Below are positions 1 through 8,612 of a DNA stretch of 64,000 nt, in pieces. The stretch is from positions 30,805-94,804 of the forward strand of contig JBGAWP010000008.1 of assembly GCA_044227505.1 (NCBI GenBank). Direction: 5' to 3'. The translations under genes and the position numbers were made by a program. Position 1 is the stretch's first letter. The number at the start of each line of letters is the position of its first letter. The DNA comes from UBA7236 sp044227505. Lineage in GTDB: Bacteria; Bacteroidota; Bacteroidia; Chitinophagales; BACL12. Under the pieces are notes generated by a model. It ran no database searches. It was not told where the DNA came from and saw only the letters and a program-made list of their open reading frames with translations.

Positions 1-2
1 AT

Positions 3-380
3 CCTGTTCACATCTATCCTTTGCCTGGAACCTATGAGGTTTGTCTTGCTGTAGATTATGGTGGATCAGCTTACGATTATTGTAAAAACGTTACTGCCGA
101 CTATTGTGTTGGTGTAGATAATATCGAAAACTTAACTTCTATCAGCATTTTCCCAAATCCTGCTGATGATGTTTTGAATTTAAGTCTAACATTTGGCGAT
201 GCTCAGGATGCAATAGTTTCAATTGTGAATATGGCTGGTCAGGTATTATATACTCAAAATACCGGAATAGGCACTATTTTCAATACTACTATTGACATCA
301 GCGCATATCCTGCAGGTGTTTATATGGCAAAAATTTCAAATGGTGCTCAGGCAACTGTTAGAAATTTCGTTGTAGAATAA
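3..380 (+). CDS. 3' end of a T9SS-exported PKD-domain protein (start outside window)
   Basis: The frame is open from the first bases of the window and ends at TAA 378-380. The first residues (PVHIYPLPGTYEVCLAV) look like the last strands of a PKD domain, similar to the PKD repeat endings in the protein at 25969-28207. The remaining roughly 75 residues form a type A type IX secretion sorting domain with an FPNPADD motif, a GVYMAKISN strand and the terminal strand TVRNFVVE. In known T9SS systems this domain directs export across the outer membrane. Cargo function cannot be told from the fragment. A terminator follows at 401-431. Confidence 0.8.
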   Translation, partial: PVHIYPLPGTYEVCLAVDYGGSAYDYCKNVTADYCVGVDNIENLTSISIFPNPADDVLNLSLTFGDAQDAIVSIVNMAGQVLYTQNTGIGTIFNTTIDISAYPAGVYMAKISNGAQATVRNFVVE

Positions 381-400
381 TCATAAAATTATATTTTATA

Positions 401-431
401 AACCTCTCTGTTAGTTCAGGGAGGTTTTTTT
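401..431 (+). terminator. Rho-independent terminator of the T9SS protein gene
   Basis: A 10-bp stem (AACCTCTCTG with CAGGGAGGTT, one G-U-type mismatch) is followed by a run of T. It begins 20 bases after the stop codon. Confidence 0.75.
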
Positions 432-479
432 ATGCCCAAGGATTTATGAATTGAGATTTGGGAGATAAGCCACAGTCGA

Positions 480-767
480 TGACATCACAGGTTTGGGAAA
501 CCTGTGAGGTCTTGAGGGAAACTCGGATCACGATGTTTACACTGCGAATAAAACCTGTGAGGTCGCCTTGTCGGGTTCAAATATGTATTTTGTTTACATG
601 ATGATTCTGATTCTTTTTGAAGGTTTGGAAAAGACCTCACAGGTTATCGGAAACCGGATAAAACCTGTGAGGTCGCTTTGTCGGGTTCAAATATGGATAT
701 TGTTTAGATGATGATTCTGATTCTTTTTGGGGTTCTGGAAAAGACCTCACAGGTTATCAGGCGACGA
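480..767. repeat. 110-bp tandem duplication with GACCTCACAGGTT palindromes
   Basis: Two near-identical units of about 110 bp lie head to tail (548-657 and 658-767). Each starts with AAAACCTGTGAGGTCG and ends with AAGACCTCACAGGTTATC, so each unit carries inverted copies of the same 13-mer at its ends. A shorter hairpin with the same sequence precedes them at 486-513. The same palindrome recurs at 60031-60061. No reading frame of note runs through the region. The rest of 381-853 holds only the two terminators. Confidence 0.85.
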
Positions 768-804
768 TGAACTCACAGGCTATTGGAATTCCGGGAATAA
801 AAAA

Positions 805-831
805 AACCCTTTCAGAAAAACTGAAAGGGTT
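805..831. terminator. Bidirectional terminator between convergent genes
   Basis: A perfect 11-bp stem, AACCCTTTCAG with CTGAAAGGGTT, has a 5-base loop, with A-rich sequence on the left and T-rich sequence on the right. It can end transcription on both strands; its nearest user is the minus-strand gene ending at 854. Confidence 0.8.
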
Positions 832-853
832 TTCTATATTTTTAAATTATCGT

Positions 854-3844
854 TTAGAAGACCGCTAATCTGCGTGAAACTACATGTCCGTTGGCATTAA
901 ACACCACTAGATAGGTGCCAGGGTTAAGATCTCTGACATCAAGATATATGGTATGTGAACCTTCGGTGTAATTTGCTGATCCATAATTTGCAACAGTTGT
1001 ACCTAACATATTAACTATGCTGATATTCATAAGTGTTGGTTCTGAAACCGTAACATTTGCATTTGTATAGAAATCTGCAGGATTTGGTGACAATGTGATA
1101 CCGGCAATAATTTCTTCCTGAATAGGTCCCGAACTTACTGTTGTAAAATCGCACTCAGCAGAGGCAAGGTTCAGCGCACGATAATATCCATTACCATGGG
1201 TACCGATATAGATCGCATTACATTCTGTTTCGCGGATCCAATCCTCTCTGATCTCAAATACGGGAACGTTTCCAGGTCCTACACCTCCTATAACACTTCC
1301 GGTTTCCTGTGTCCAGTCACCACCTGAAGTAATAGAATAACTCCACACGCCGAATTCTGTTCCAATTAAAAGTTTATCATTATCCTCAATATGCATTAAA
1401 ATATCATACACTGGAATATTTGGCAATGAGCCGCCATCTGATAAACATTCAAAAGTAGCAAGGTCACCATCCAAACAATTATCACTATACCACACATTTT
1501 GATCAACTCCGTAACCTCCGATCGAGATGGCAATATCATTTGCATCATCGCGATTAATGCTGATACCGGTGATTTTACCCGGGAATATGTTAGCATAAGT
1601 AAAAGTAACAATGCCGGCTTCAGTTGCATTAAATGTTGCAGCAGTTTCCGGGTTTTCATCAGCATCCACATATTCCAGAGCTGCAGTTAAAATGCCGCTC
1701 ACTTTGTAAAGTCTGCCATTTTCTGTACCAACATAGGCAATATCTCCTGAATTATCATATTCAATAGCACTTATTGAACCTGATGCTCCCGGAAGTATTT
1801 TAAACCATGCCGGAGCTTCGGTTGAATTATATAATGCTCCATTGGTTACCCAAAGATTATTTTTTACACTCTGATATAATCTGGATTCAGATAATCCTGA
1901 TTTGTTTAAAAGGATATCTCTTCCTTCATAATTTACCACATCTCCTTCTGAATAAAAATTACCGCTACCTGCAGGGTACTCAACAGCTTCACCTAATAAT
2001 ACTGGTGCAAAAGTGCTGTAAAGTTCATAATTTTCCCATAAAACGAAAGGTGTAACAAAGTCAGTCCCTCCGTCTGCTAAGCCATCCTGATCACAAGTTG
2101 CAACACCACCGTCGATGTTACAATCATAAATAGAACTCATTGAAGCGCCTTCATTTACAGAGCGGCGCAATACAGCTCCACTTCCGTTTGCTGTTACTGA
2201 GAAAAAGGTTGCAAATAAATATTCAGGTCTTATTCTGGATATTTCTGCTTTTCCGCCATCACCGCCTAACACCTCTACAGATTGAAGTGCACTATTGAGG
2301 TCAAAGTTTACATACTGCGTTCCATTGTCTTGAGATCCACCCATAGCCTCACCTTCAATTCCAATCGCAATGCCATGACTTTGGTATAAATTCAAACCTT
2401 TATTTAGAGTGCCATAGTCCGGATATTGGGCAGAAGCATTAATTGTTCTCGACACCCCGCCATCAGATCCAAAATACATGATCTCCGGATTTTCAGGATG
2501 GAATACTATAAAATGATGATCGGCATGTATATACTTAGGATACCATGTTGGATAACCGGAACTTGTCATAGGAGTCCAACTTTGGGAAGCTCCAACCCAA
2601 GTCCATGATTGTATTTGTCCGCCAATATAAATTCTTTGAGGATCTACGGGGCTTACAGCTATACAAAGATTCCATTTAGCATTTGCCAATGTTCCGTTTG
2701 GATTGAAAAAATCGGAAGCTTCTTCTGTTATTTGCGTAAAGTTTGCTCCATGGTCAGTTGATTGAAAAACACCCTGACAGCCATAAGTTCCGGATTTCGC
2801 TGAATAAACATATACATAATTCTTATCGGAAGGAGCAACGGCAAGCACTCTTCTTATACTTCCTGTTGGTATACCGATTCCTAATTCTTGAACATTTCCG
2901 GGATCTGTTGGTGAAAGGGAGCGATAATATTTGCGAAGACTTCCAGAAATTGCATGTAAATAACCTTCATTATCAAAAGCAGCATCATCAGAAATTGCAG
3001 ATAAAGGTGAACCATCTGCTTCACAATTGTTCCATACCGTACCACCATCTGTAGAAATTTTTAATCCTGTATTTGTTGCAGCCACTATGGTATTTGCGTC
3101 AATCGGACTGCAAACAACTCTATTCACATAAGCCCAGGTTGCACCGGAGCTGCTGCCTATTTCTCCAGGTGTTGGAATTGTTGCGGTTAATTGTGTGAAA
3201 ACAGGAAGATCAGTTCCAGTTACTGCAGTTGCCTTGAACATACCATCACCGGCAAAACCGTGTGTATAACTTCCAAAACTTCCGTCATAATAATCTGCCC
3301 AATATTCTCCTGTTCCAAAATAAATATCTCCGTTTGAAGCTTGTGCCATTGCACAAACCAATAAAGAACTGAATTCTGCATTTTGTGGATGCGGCTGCCA
3401 ATCCAAACCACCATTATCAGAGTAGTAAATTCCTCCGCTGGCGCCACCACAATACATACGATCAGGGTTTGTTCTATCAATTAAAATAACCCTGGTTCTA
3501 CCGCCTACATTGTTTGGTCCAAACCCTTCCCAGGCAAGGTTTAGTAAAGAACCTCCGCGATCACCGCTATTTACTTTCGCACGATATTCTCTCATTTGTT
3601 CCTTGGCAAGCATAACATCTGCTTCTTCAACTTTGCCCGTTAAAGGATTTGCACGCATGCTATTAATCCATTCTGCATAACCATCTGCTCTTGCTTGTTT
3701 TAATTCTGCTCTGGCATTGTATCTGTCAATTGTGCCGTCAGGCATTCCTGCAACATCACCAGAACTGAATCCCTTCACCAGGAAAAAAGAAACAAGGGCC
3801 AAACTGAGTAATGAAAGACCGAAGATTGTAAAATTCCTTTTCAT
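854..3844 (-). CDS. T9SS-exported sortilin/Asp-box beta-propeller protein
   Basis: The 996-residue protein begins with a signal peptide (MKRNFTIFGLSLLSLALVSFF). The body has repeated Asp-box motifs of the S-x-D-x-G-x-x-W type (YYSDNGGLDW, KISTDGGTVW, QSTDHGANF), typical of sortilin/Vps10 and sialidase-like beta-propellers. The last ~85 residues are a T9SS type A sorting domain (LSPNPADF at its start, RRLAVF at the end). It is therefore predicted to be exported by type IX secretion and attached to or released from the cell surface. Proteins of this layout are common in Bacteroidota and mostly have no assigned substrate; some relatives are annotated as glycosyl hydrolases, but I see no catalytic signature. 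Single-gene unit ending at the terminator 805-831. Confidence 0.85.
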   Translation of the reverse strand: MKRNFTIFGLSLLSLALVSFFLVKGFSSGDVAGMPDGTIDRYNARAELKQARADGYAEWINSMRANPLTGKVEEADVMLAKEQMREYRAKVNSGDRGGSLLNLAWEGFGPNNVGGRTRVILIDRTNPDRMYCGGASGGIYYSDNGGLDWQPHPQNAEFSSLLVCAMAQASNGDIYFGTGEYWADYYDGSFGSYTHGFAGDGMFKATAVTGTDLPVFTQLTATIPTPGEIGSSSGATWAYVNRVVCSPIDANTIVAATNTGLKISTDGGTVWNNCEADGSPLSAISDDAAFDNEGYLHAISGSLRKYYRSLSPTDPGNVQELGIGIPTGSIRRVLAVAPSDKNYVYVYSAKSGTYGCQGVFQSTDHGANFTQITEEASDFFNPNGTLANAKWNLCIAVSPVDPQRIYIGGQIQSWTWVGASQSWTPMTSSGYPTWYPKYIHADHHFIVFHPENPEIMYFGSDGGVSRTINASAQYPDYGTLNKGLNLYQSHGIAIGIEGEAMGGSQDNGTQYVNFDLNSALQSVEVLGGDGGKAEISRIRPEYLFATFFSVTANGSGAVLRRSVNEGASMSSIYDCNIDGGVATCDQDGLADGGTDFVTPFVLWENYELYSTFAPVLLGEAVEYPAGSGNFYSEGDVVNYEGRDILLNKSGLSESRLYQSVKNNLWVTNGALYNSTEAPAWFKILPGASGSISAIEYDNSGDIAYVGTENGRLYKVSGILTAALEYVDADENPETAATFNATEAGIVTFTYANIFPGKITGISINRDDANDIAISIGGYGVDQNVWYSDNCLDGDLATFECLSDGGSLPNIPVYDILMHIEDNDKLLIGTEFGVWSYSITSGGDWTQETGSVIGGVGPGNVPVFEIREDWIRETECNAIYIGTHGNGYYRALNLASAECDFTTVSSGPIQEEIIAGITLSPNPADFYTNANVTVSEPTLMNISIVNMLGTTVANYGSANYTEGSHTIYLDVRDLNPGTYLVVFNANGHVVSRRLAVF

Positions 3845-3952
3845 GTATCGCTATTTTTTGTAAAAATATGAAATTATATTAACACTAATTAACCGCTTTT
3901 TATTTATGACCGTTTAATTACAAATTTGAACCAATTTGTGACATAAAAAGTT

Positions 3953-4825
3953 TCAAAATACATGTCTTTCAGCATGATATGAAGACCTGACAAGGGGTCC
4001 CGACTCCACATATTTGAATCCTTTTTGCAATCCTACCTCTTTATAATGATCAAACATTTCAGGGGTAACAAAATCTTTTACCTCCAGGTGCATTCTGGTT
4101 GGTTGTAAATATTGTCCCAAGGTAAGAATATCGCATCCATTAGCAACCAGATCATCCATAATTGCATATACTTCTTCCTTTGATTCGCCCAAACCCAGCA
4201 TTACACCCGATTTTGTTCGTTTTCCAAATTGTTTGGTCCTCTTTATTTGTTCCAGACTCCTTTCGTATTTGGCCTGGGGCCTTACTAGTCTGTAAAGTCG
4301 CTGCACGGTTTCCATATTATGTGAAACCACCTCCTGACCCGGAGAGATCATTGTTATGAGAGCATCCCAGTTGGACTTTACGTCCGGGATCAATGTTTCA
4401 ATCGTTGTTGCAGGAGATTGTTTTTTAATTTCTGTAACTGTTCTATTCCAAACAAAAGCACCTCTGTCGGCAAGCTCATCGCGATTGACGGAGGTTATAA
4501 CAGCATGTTTAACTTTCATAAGCCGTATGGCATCAGCAACGCGTTCCGGCTCTTCCAGGTCTAATTCTGTTGGCCTTCCTGTGGCTACAGCACAAAAAGA
4601 ACAGGATCGGGTACAAACATTTCCCAAAATCATAAATGTTGCTGTTCCCTCACCCCAACATTCCCCCATATTCGGGCAATTCCCGCTTTCACAAATGGTA
4701 TGTAACTTATGATCGTCAACAATTTGCCTTACGTTGCGATAATTTTCGCCCGTAGGAAGTTTTACTTTGAGCCATTTTGGCTTTCTAATACGTTCAGGAT
4801 TTTCTACAACTGCGAGTTCAATCAT
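3953..4825 (-). CDS. lipA: Lipoyl synthase
   Basis: Radical-SAM enzyme that inserts two sulfurs into octanoyl groups on lipoyl-carrier proteins such as the E2 subunits and GcvH. At 290 residues the length is normal. Both iron-sulfur sites are intact: the auxiliary cluster cysteines C45, C50 and C56 (CESGNCPNMGEC) and the radical-SAM cysteines C71, C75 and C78 (CTRSCSFC). The C-terminal RSSYHA, whose serine ligates the auxiliary cluster in structures of the family, is also present. It lies 15 bp after the outer-membrane-type gene at 4841-5656 on the same strand and may be co-transcribed with it, although the two functions have no evident link. Confidence 0.97.
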   Translation of the reverse strand: MIELAVVENPERIRKPKWLKVKLPTGENYRNVRQIVDDHKLHTICESGNCPNMGECWGEGTATFMILGNVCTRSCSFCAVATGRPTELDLEEPERVADAIRLMKVKHAVITSVNRDELADRGAFVWNRTVTEIKKQSPATTIETLIPDVKSNWDALITMISPGQEVVSHNMETVQRLYRLVRPQAKYERSLEQIKRTKQFGKRTKSGVMLGLGESKEEVYAIMDDLVANGCDILTLGQYLQPTRMHLEVKDFVTPEMFDHYKEVGLQKGFKYVESGPLVRSSYHAERHVF

Positions 4826-4840
4826 TTTTCATCAACATTT

Positions 4841-5656
4841 TTACCACTTCTTGCCAAATTGTAAACTCAAATATAAATAAACAAAATAGGGTTTATTGCT
4901 ATCAGAAATAAGAATGGGAATTTCTTTTAAATAAACTTCAGTTCCTAAACCTACCTCCATCGATTTTACAAAATCATCATAAGTTGCCCAATCAAAATTA
5001 AATCCTGATTTAGCAAAAATACCGGGTGCAAATTTAATTTCATTAAAGCCAATACTAAAACCTGATGCGCCATAAATACTTGTGGCATCCAGAAATAAAC
5101 TCTCCGTTTCTGGAGTGTATTTTATTGCCCGGGTAAGATCATTACTCTCACCGGTGGTATTAAATATTTCGAGATAATAAGGTTTGATAAATCCTGCCGA
5201 AACTCCGCCGGCATAATTAAAACTAACCTGAAACCCACTCTTTTCGGCCTTTTCACCGATCATGAGTTTTTGACCGAGGGCAGCCTTAAGGTTAAAAAAG
5301 GAATTCTGTTTACCGTAGATAAATGGTTTTGGTGATTCAGGACCAATGGTAAATTCGTTTACGCGTTTGGCTTCTTTGGGGTCGTTGATAAATCCTAATT
5401 CAAAATAATAAACACGTTTTTTATCCAGGTTGATATCCTTGGTATAATCACCAAAAATGCTCCATCCTGCGGTGCTTAATTTTCCTCCGATACTAAATTC
5501 ATGTTCGTATCCAATACTTTTTGTTTTATTGGATGGAGAGGTGATTTTATTCAGAATTACCGGCTTTGAATTATTTTCAAGCGTTATTGTGGTATCCTGG
5601 CTATAACCCCGGGAAACCACTAAAACCATTAAAAAAAACACCAATCCACATTTCAT
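4841..5656 (-). CDS. Secreted protein, probable outer-membrane beta-barrel, unknown function
   Basis: 271 residues with an N-terminal signal peptide (MKCGLVFFLMVLVVSRGYSQ). The rest is rich in alternating aromatic and polar residues, with strand-like stretches such as FNYAGGVSAGF and YFVYLYLSLQFGKKW. The terminal aromatic or charged residue pattern suits an outer-membrane barrel, but no named family is recognised. It sits immediately upstream of lipA (15 bp) and diverges from the OsmC gene. Confidence 0.65.
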   Translation of the reverse strand: MKCGLVFFLMVLVVSRGYSQDTTITLENNSKPVILNKITSPSNKTKSIGYEHEFSIGGKLSTAGWSIFGDYTKDINLDKKRVYYFELGFINDPKEAKRVNEFTIGPESPKPFIYGKQNSFFNLKAALGQKLMIGEKAEKSGFQVSFNYAGGVSAGFIKPYYLEIFNTTGESNDLTRAIKYTPETESLFLDATSIYGASGFSIGFNEIKFAPGIFAKSGFNFDWATYDDFVKSMEVGLGTEVYLKEIPILISDSNKPYFVYLYLSLQFGKKW

Positions 5657-5713
5657 CGGATAATATTACGAATTTTGTTTGAGAATAGTTGCCAACAGAA
5701 AAAAAAATTTGTC

Positions 5714-6121
5714 ATGGTTATATCAAAAGTAGTTTATTCCGGCGAATTAAGAACAATAGCCACACATTTATCCTCTTCCACCGAGATCTTTACGGATGCC
5801 CCGCCCGATAATCAGGGTAAAGGGGAGGGATTTTCCCCTACTGATCTTGTGGCAACAGCAACGGCGAGTTGCATGTTGACCATTATGGGAATTGCAGCAA
5901 GAACTCACCATTTGCCTATTGAAGGAACCTCTGTGGAAGTAACTAAAATAATGGCCAACAATCCCAGAAGAATTGCGGAGATCCACTGCAGACTCACAAT
6001 TCCACCAATAGATTTAAGCGAAAAACAGAAACAAATATTGGAAATTGCAGCGCGAACTTGCCCTGTAATATTGAGTCTCAACGATGAAATAAAGAAGATC
6101 ATTGAATTCACCTATCTGTAA
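5714..6121 (+). CDS. OsmC family protein (peroxiredoxin-like)
   Basis: A 135-residue OsmC/Ohr-fold protein. Members reduce organic hydroperoxides using two cysteines, here in SCMLTIMG and TCPVILSL, spaced as in the family; the GFSPTDLVATATASC segment is typical of the OsmC rather than the Ohr branch. The frame is open from 5675, but the first 13 codons (MFENSCQQKKKFV) do not match the family start, so I choose the ATG at 5714. A strong hairpin follows at 6127-6157. Confidence 0.85.
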   Translation: MVISKVVYSGELRTIATHLSSSTEIFTDAPPDNQGKGEGFSPTDLVATATASCMLTIMGIAARTHHLPIEGTSVEVTKIMANNPRRIAEIHCRLTIPPIDLSEKQKQILEIAARTCPVILSLNDEIKKIIEFTYL

Positions 6122-6126
6122 ACAGT

Positions 6127-6157
6127 AAAGCCTGATCAGGATAATTGATCAGGCTTT
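6127..6157. terminator. Hairpin terminator between convergent genes
   Basis: Perfect 12-bp stem AAAGCCTGATCA / TGATCAGGCTTT with a 7-base loop, placed between the OsmC gene and the convergent small lipoprotein gene. The T tract is short on both strands. Confidence 0.7.
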
Positions 6158-6178
6158 AAAATATTAATGAGATATTGA

Positions 6179-6328
6179 TCAGGTGTTGGTATCCAACTTA
6201 ACCCCGCCAACTTCTGTAATTTTATTAGGACAGCCTTCCTTAGAACCGCATGAACTCAATGAAAACGTTAAGATCACAGCTAATCCGGCTGCAAAAAAAA
6301 CTTTGGAAATTGATACTGATTTAAACAT
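6179..6328 (-). CDS. Small lipoprotein of 49 residues
   Basis: The minus strand encodes a complete short protein, ATG at 6328-6326 to TGA at 6181-6179. Residues 1-25 form a lipoprotein signal peptide (MFKSVSISKVFFAAGLAVIL...) with a lipobox ending LSSC at residue 27. The mature peptide is only about 23 residues (CGSKEGCPNKITEVGGVKL...). Short CG.. lipoproteins of this kind are frequent in Bacteroidota and are often missed by gene callers. Function unknown. It lies between the convergent terminator at 6127 and the mpl gene, which diverges from it. Confidence 0.7.
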   Translation of the reverse strand: MFKSVSISKVFFAAGLAVILTFSLSSCGSKEGCPNKITEVGGVKLDTNT

Positions 6329-6472
6329 AGATGCAAAATTAGGAGGTTAACTTTAAAAATTGAGGAAAAGTTCAACCATTTCTTTCTTTTTAATAACTAA
6401 CGTAAAGTAACGCAATTTATTTCAAAATACACAATCCACAGTTACACATCCTGATGTATTGTTGCATTGTTT

Positions 6473-6480
6473 TATCTTCG
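6473..6480 (+). promoter_or_regulatory. Candidate -7 box directly before mpl
   Basis: TATCTTCG resembles the Bacteroidota -7 consensus TAnnTTTG and lies exactly 4 bases before the mpl ATG. No convincing TTTG -33 box is seen, so support is modest. The same 4-base spacing occurs at ccmB and at the ureohydrolase gene. Confidence 0.3.
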
Positions 6481-6484
6481 GCAC

Positions 6485-7825
6485 ATGCAAATTCACCTGA
6501 TAGCAATTGGCGGTGCCGTTATGCACAATCTAGCCATAGCTTTAAAAACTAAAGGTTTGATCGTGACCGGTTCTGATGATGAAATTTTTGAACCTTCCTT
6601 ATCCCGATTAAAGAAACATGGGTTATTACCGGAAAAACAGGGCTGGCATCCTGAAAATATTCATCCCGGATTAAGTGCAGTTATATTGGGAATGCATGCC
6701 CGCGCCGATAATCCGGAATTACTGCGCGCAAAAGAATTAAACCTTACTGTTTATAGTTTCCCGGAATACATTTATGAGCAAAGTAAGGATAAGATCAGGG
6801 TTGCAGTTTGTGGAAGTCATGGCAAAACCACAATTACTTCCATGATCATGCATGTATTGAATAATCAAAACAAAAAGTTTGATTATTTGGTTGGTGCTCA
6901 GCTGGCAGGTTTTGAAACCATGGTGCAAATCAGCGATGCACCATTAATGATAATTGAGGGGGATGAATATTTTGCATCACCATTGGACAGGAGACCAAAA
7001 TTTTTACATTATAAAGCTCAGATAACACTCATAAGCGGTATTGCCTGGGATCATTTTAATGTTTTTCCAACGTTCGAAAATTATTCCGATCAGTTTAAAA
7101 TATTAATGGAGAGTTTATCGAAAGATCAATTATTAATATTGAATGAAGAAGATGAGAATATTAATGCACTTCTAAATAATGCTGAAGTTAATGCCGAAAT
7201 AAAAAAATATTCAACACCCGATTATTTTTTAGAAAACAATATTTTTCATCTCCATTTTGAAAATAAAGTATATACGTTCGAAATTTTCGGAAGGCACAAT
7301 ATGCAAAATATGGAAGCTGCCCGACTTGTTTGTAATGCACTTAACATAGAAAATCATATTTTTTATTCCGCGATGGAAACTTTTAAAGGTGCAGCAAAAA
7401 GATTGGAAATATTATTTAAAAATGACAAATGCACTGTTTTTCGCGACTTTGCGCATGCACCTTCCAAAGTACTTGCCACTGTAAATGCAGTAAAGGAGCA
7501 ATATCCCGAAAGAACATTGGTTGCATGTCTCGAACTGCATACCTTCAGCAGTTTAAATAAAACTTTTATTACCCATTATAAAAATACCATGAACAATGCA
7601 GATGTGAAGATCGTTTATTTCAATCCGCACACTGTGGAATTAAAAAAATTACCCGAATTGATGCCTGAGGAAGTAAAACAATTTTTTAACGATGATACCT
7701 TGCAGGTTATTAATAATTCCACACAACTTGCCAAACTGCTAAAAACGTTAAAGAATGTGAATACAAATTTTCTTTTAATGAGTTCAGGAAACTTTGATAA
7801 CCTTGATTTTACTATTTTGGCATAA
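6485..7825 (+). CDS. mpl: UDP-N-acetylmuramate:L-alanyl-gamma-D-glutamyl-meso-DAP ligase
   Basis: Mur-ligase family enzyme of peptidoglycan recycling; it ligates the recovered tripeptide onto UDP-MurNAc using ATP. The N-terminal Rossmann segment lacks the usual GxGG and reads AIGGAVMHNLA, as in Mpl proteins. The P-loop is GSHGKTT at residues 110-116, followed by GDEYFAS, the HFNVFPT metal/substrate segment, FGRHNMQNMEAA and FAHAPSKV. Length 446 is normal. The upstream in-frame ATG at 6467 would add MFYLRH; I prefer 6485, where the family N-terminus begins. The next gene starts 14 bp downstream, suggesting an operon through corA. Confidence 0.92.
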   Translation: MQIHLIAIGGAVMHNLAIALKTKGLIVTGSDDEIFEPSLSRLKKHGLLPEKQGWHPENIHPGLSAVILGMHARADNPELLRAKELNLTVYSFPEYIYEQSKDKIRVAVCGSHGKTTITSMIMHVLNNQNKKFDYLVGAQLAGFETMVQISDAPLMIIEGDEYFASPLDRRPKFLHYKAQITLISGIAWDHFNVFPTFENYSDQFKILMESLSKDQLLILNEEDENINALLNNAEVNAEIKKYSTPDYFLENNIFHLHFENKVYTFEIFGRHNMQNMEAARLVCNALNIENHIFYSAMETFKGAAKRLEILFKNDKCTVFRDFAHAPSKVLATVNAVKEQYPERTLVACLELHTFSSLNKTFITHYKNTMNNADVKIVYFNPHTVELKKLPELMPEEVKQFFNDDTLQVINNSTQLAKLLKTLKNVNTNFLLMSSGNFDNLDFTILA

Positions 7826-7839
7826 ATTTGCCGATATAT

Positions 7840-8610
7840 ATGTTAAAACTTGATAAACCATTAGCTTTTATTGACCTTGAAACAACAGGAATAAACCTAA
7901 GCAGCGACCGAATTGTAGAGATAAGCATCTTGAAAATTATGCCTGATGGCAGTCAGCAGTCCAAAACTATGCGCATTAATCCGGAAATGCATATTCCTGA
8001 AGCATCCTCCGTTTTTCATGGAATTTTTGATGCTGATGTGAAGGATGCACCAAAATTTAAGGATGTGGCGATTGAATTGCGCGATTTCTTAAATAATTGT
8101 GATCTGGCTGGATATAATTCAAATAAATTTGACATTCCGATGCTTGCGGAAGAATTTTTAAGAACGGATACCGGTTTTGATGAAAACAGGCGTTATATAG
8201 ATGTGATGCGTATTTTTACGTTAATGGAAAAAAGAACACTGGAAGCAGCCTATAAGTTTTTTTGTAACAAGGAATTAATTGATGCGCACAGTGCCGAAGC
8301 AGATGTAAGAGCAACCTATGAGGTATTGGAAGGTCAACTGGAAATGTATAAAGATCAATTAAAAAACGACGTGCAATCATTACATGAATTTACCAAGGAT
8401 GGAGATTTTGTTGATTTTGGCCGAAGAATGATCCTGAAAGATGGAGTGGAATATTTTAATTTTGGAAAATATAATGGTCAGTCTTGTGTTGAAGTATATA
8501 AACGAGAACCCCAATATTTTGATTGGATATATAAAAGTGACTTCTCGCTGCATACTAAATTAAAATTAAAAATGATTGAGTTCAAAATTAAAAATCCAAA
8601 AATAAATTAA
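7840..8610 (+). CDS. DnaQ-like 3'-5' exonuclease with ExoX-type C-terminal domain
   Basis: The 256-residue protein starts with an RNase-T/DnaQ exonuclease fold. Motif I is FIDLETTG with the catalytic D and E. Motif III is H-x-A-x-x-D in DAHSAEADV, so this is a DEDDh enzyme. After about residue 195 comes a small domain with FNFGKYNGQ and YFDWIYKSDF, resembling the C-terminal domain of ExoX-like nucleases. It probably trims single-stranded DNA ends in repair or proofreading; the physiological partner is not evident. I use the ATG at 7840; a TTG at 7828 would add four residues. Between mpl and the glycosyltransferase, all on one strand with very short gaps. Confidence 0.88.
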   Translation: MLKLDKPLAFIDLETTGINLSSDRIVEISILKIMPDGSQQSKTMRINPEMHIPEASSVFHGIFDADVKDAPKFKDVAIELRDFLNNCDLAGYNSNKFDIPMLAEEFLRTDTGFDENRRYIDVMRIFTLMEKRTLEAAYKFFCNKELIDAHSAEADVRATYEVLEGQLEMYKDQLKNDVQSLHEFTKDGDFVDFGRRMILKDGVEYFNFGKYNGQSCVEVYKREPQYFDWIYKSDFSLHTKLKLKMIEFKIKNPKIN

Positions 8611-8612
8611 CG

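Noticed and set aside
480..767. CRISPR-like or phage attachment site from the two 110-bp units
   Set aside because: Only two full units in tandem, no spacers, no integrase; better a tandem duplication.
1396..1671. Open frames of 60-120 codons inside the long Asp-box gene on either strand
   Set aside because: They lie in other frames of a strong coding sequence with signal peptide and sorting domain, and have no family features.
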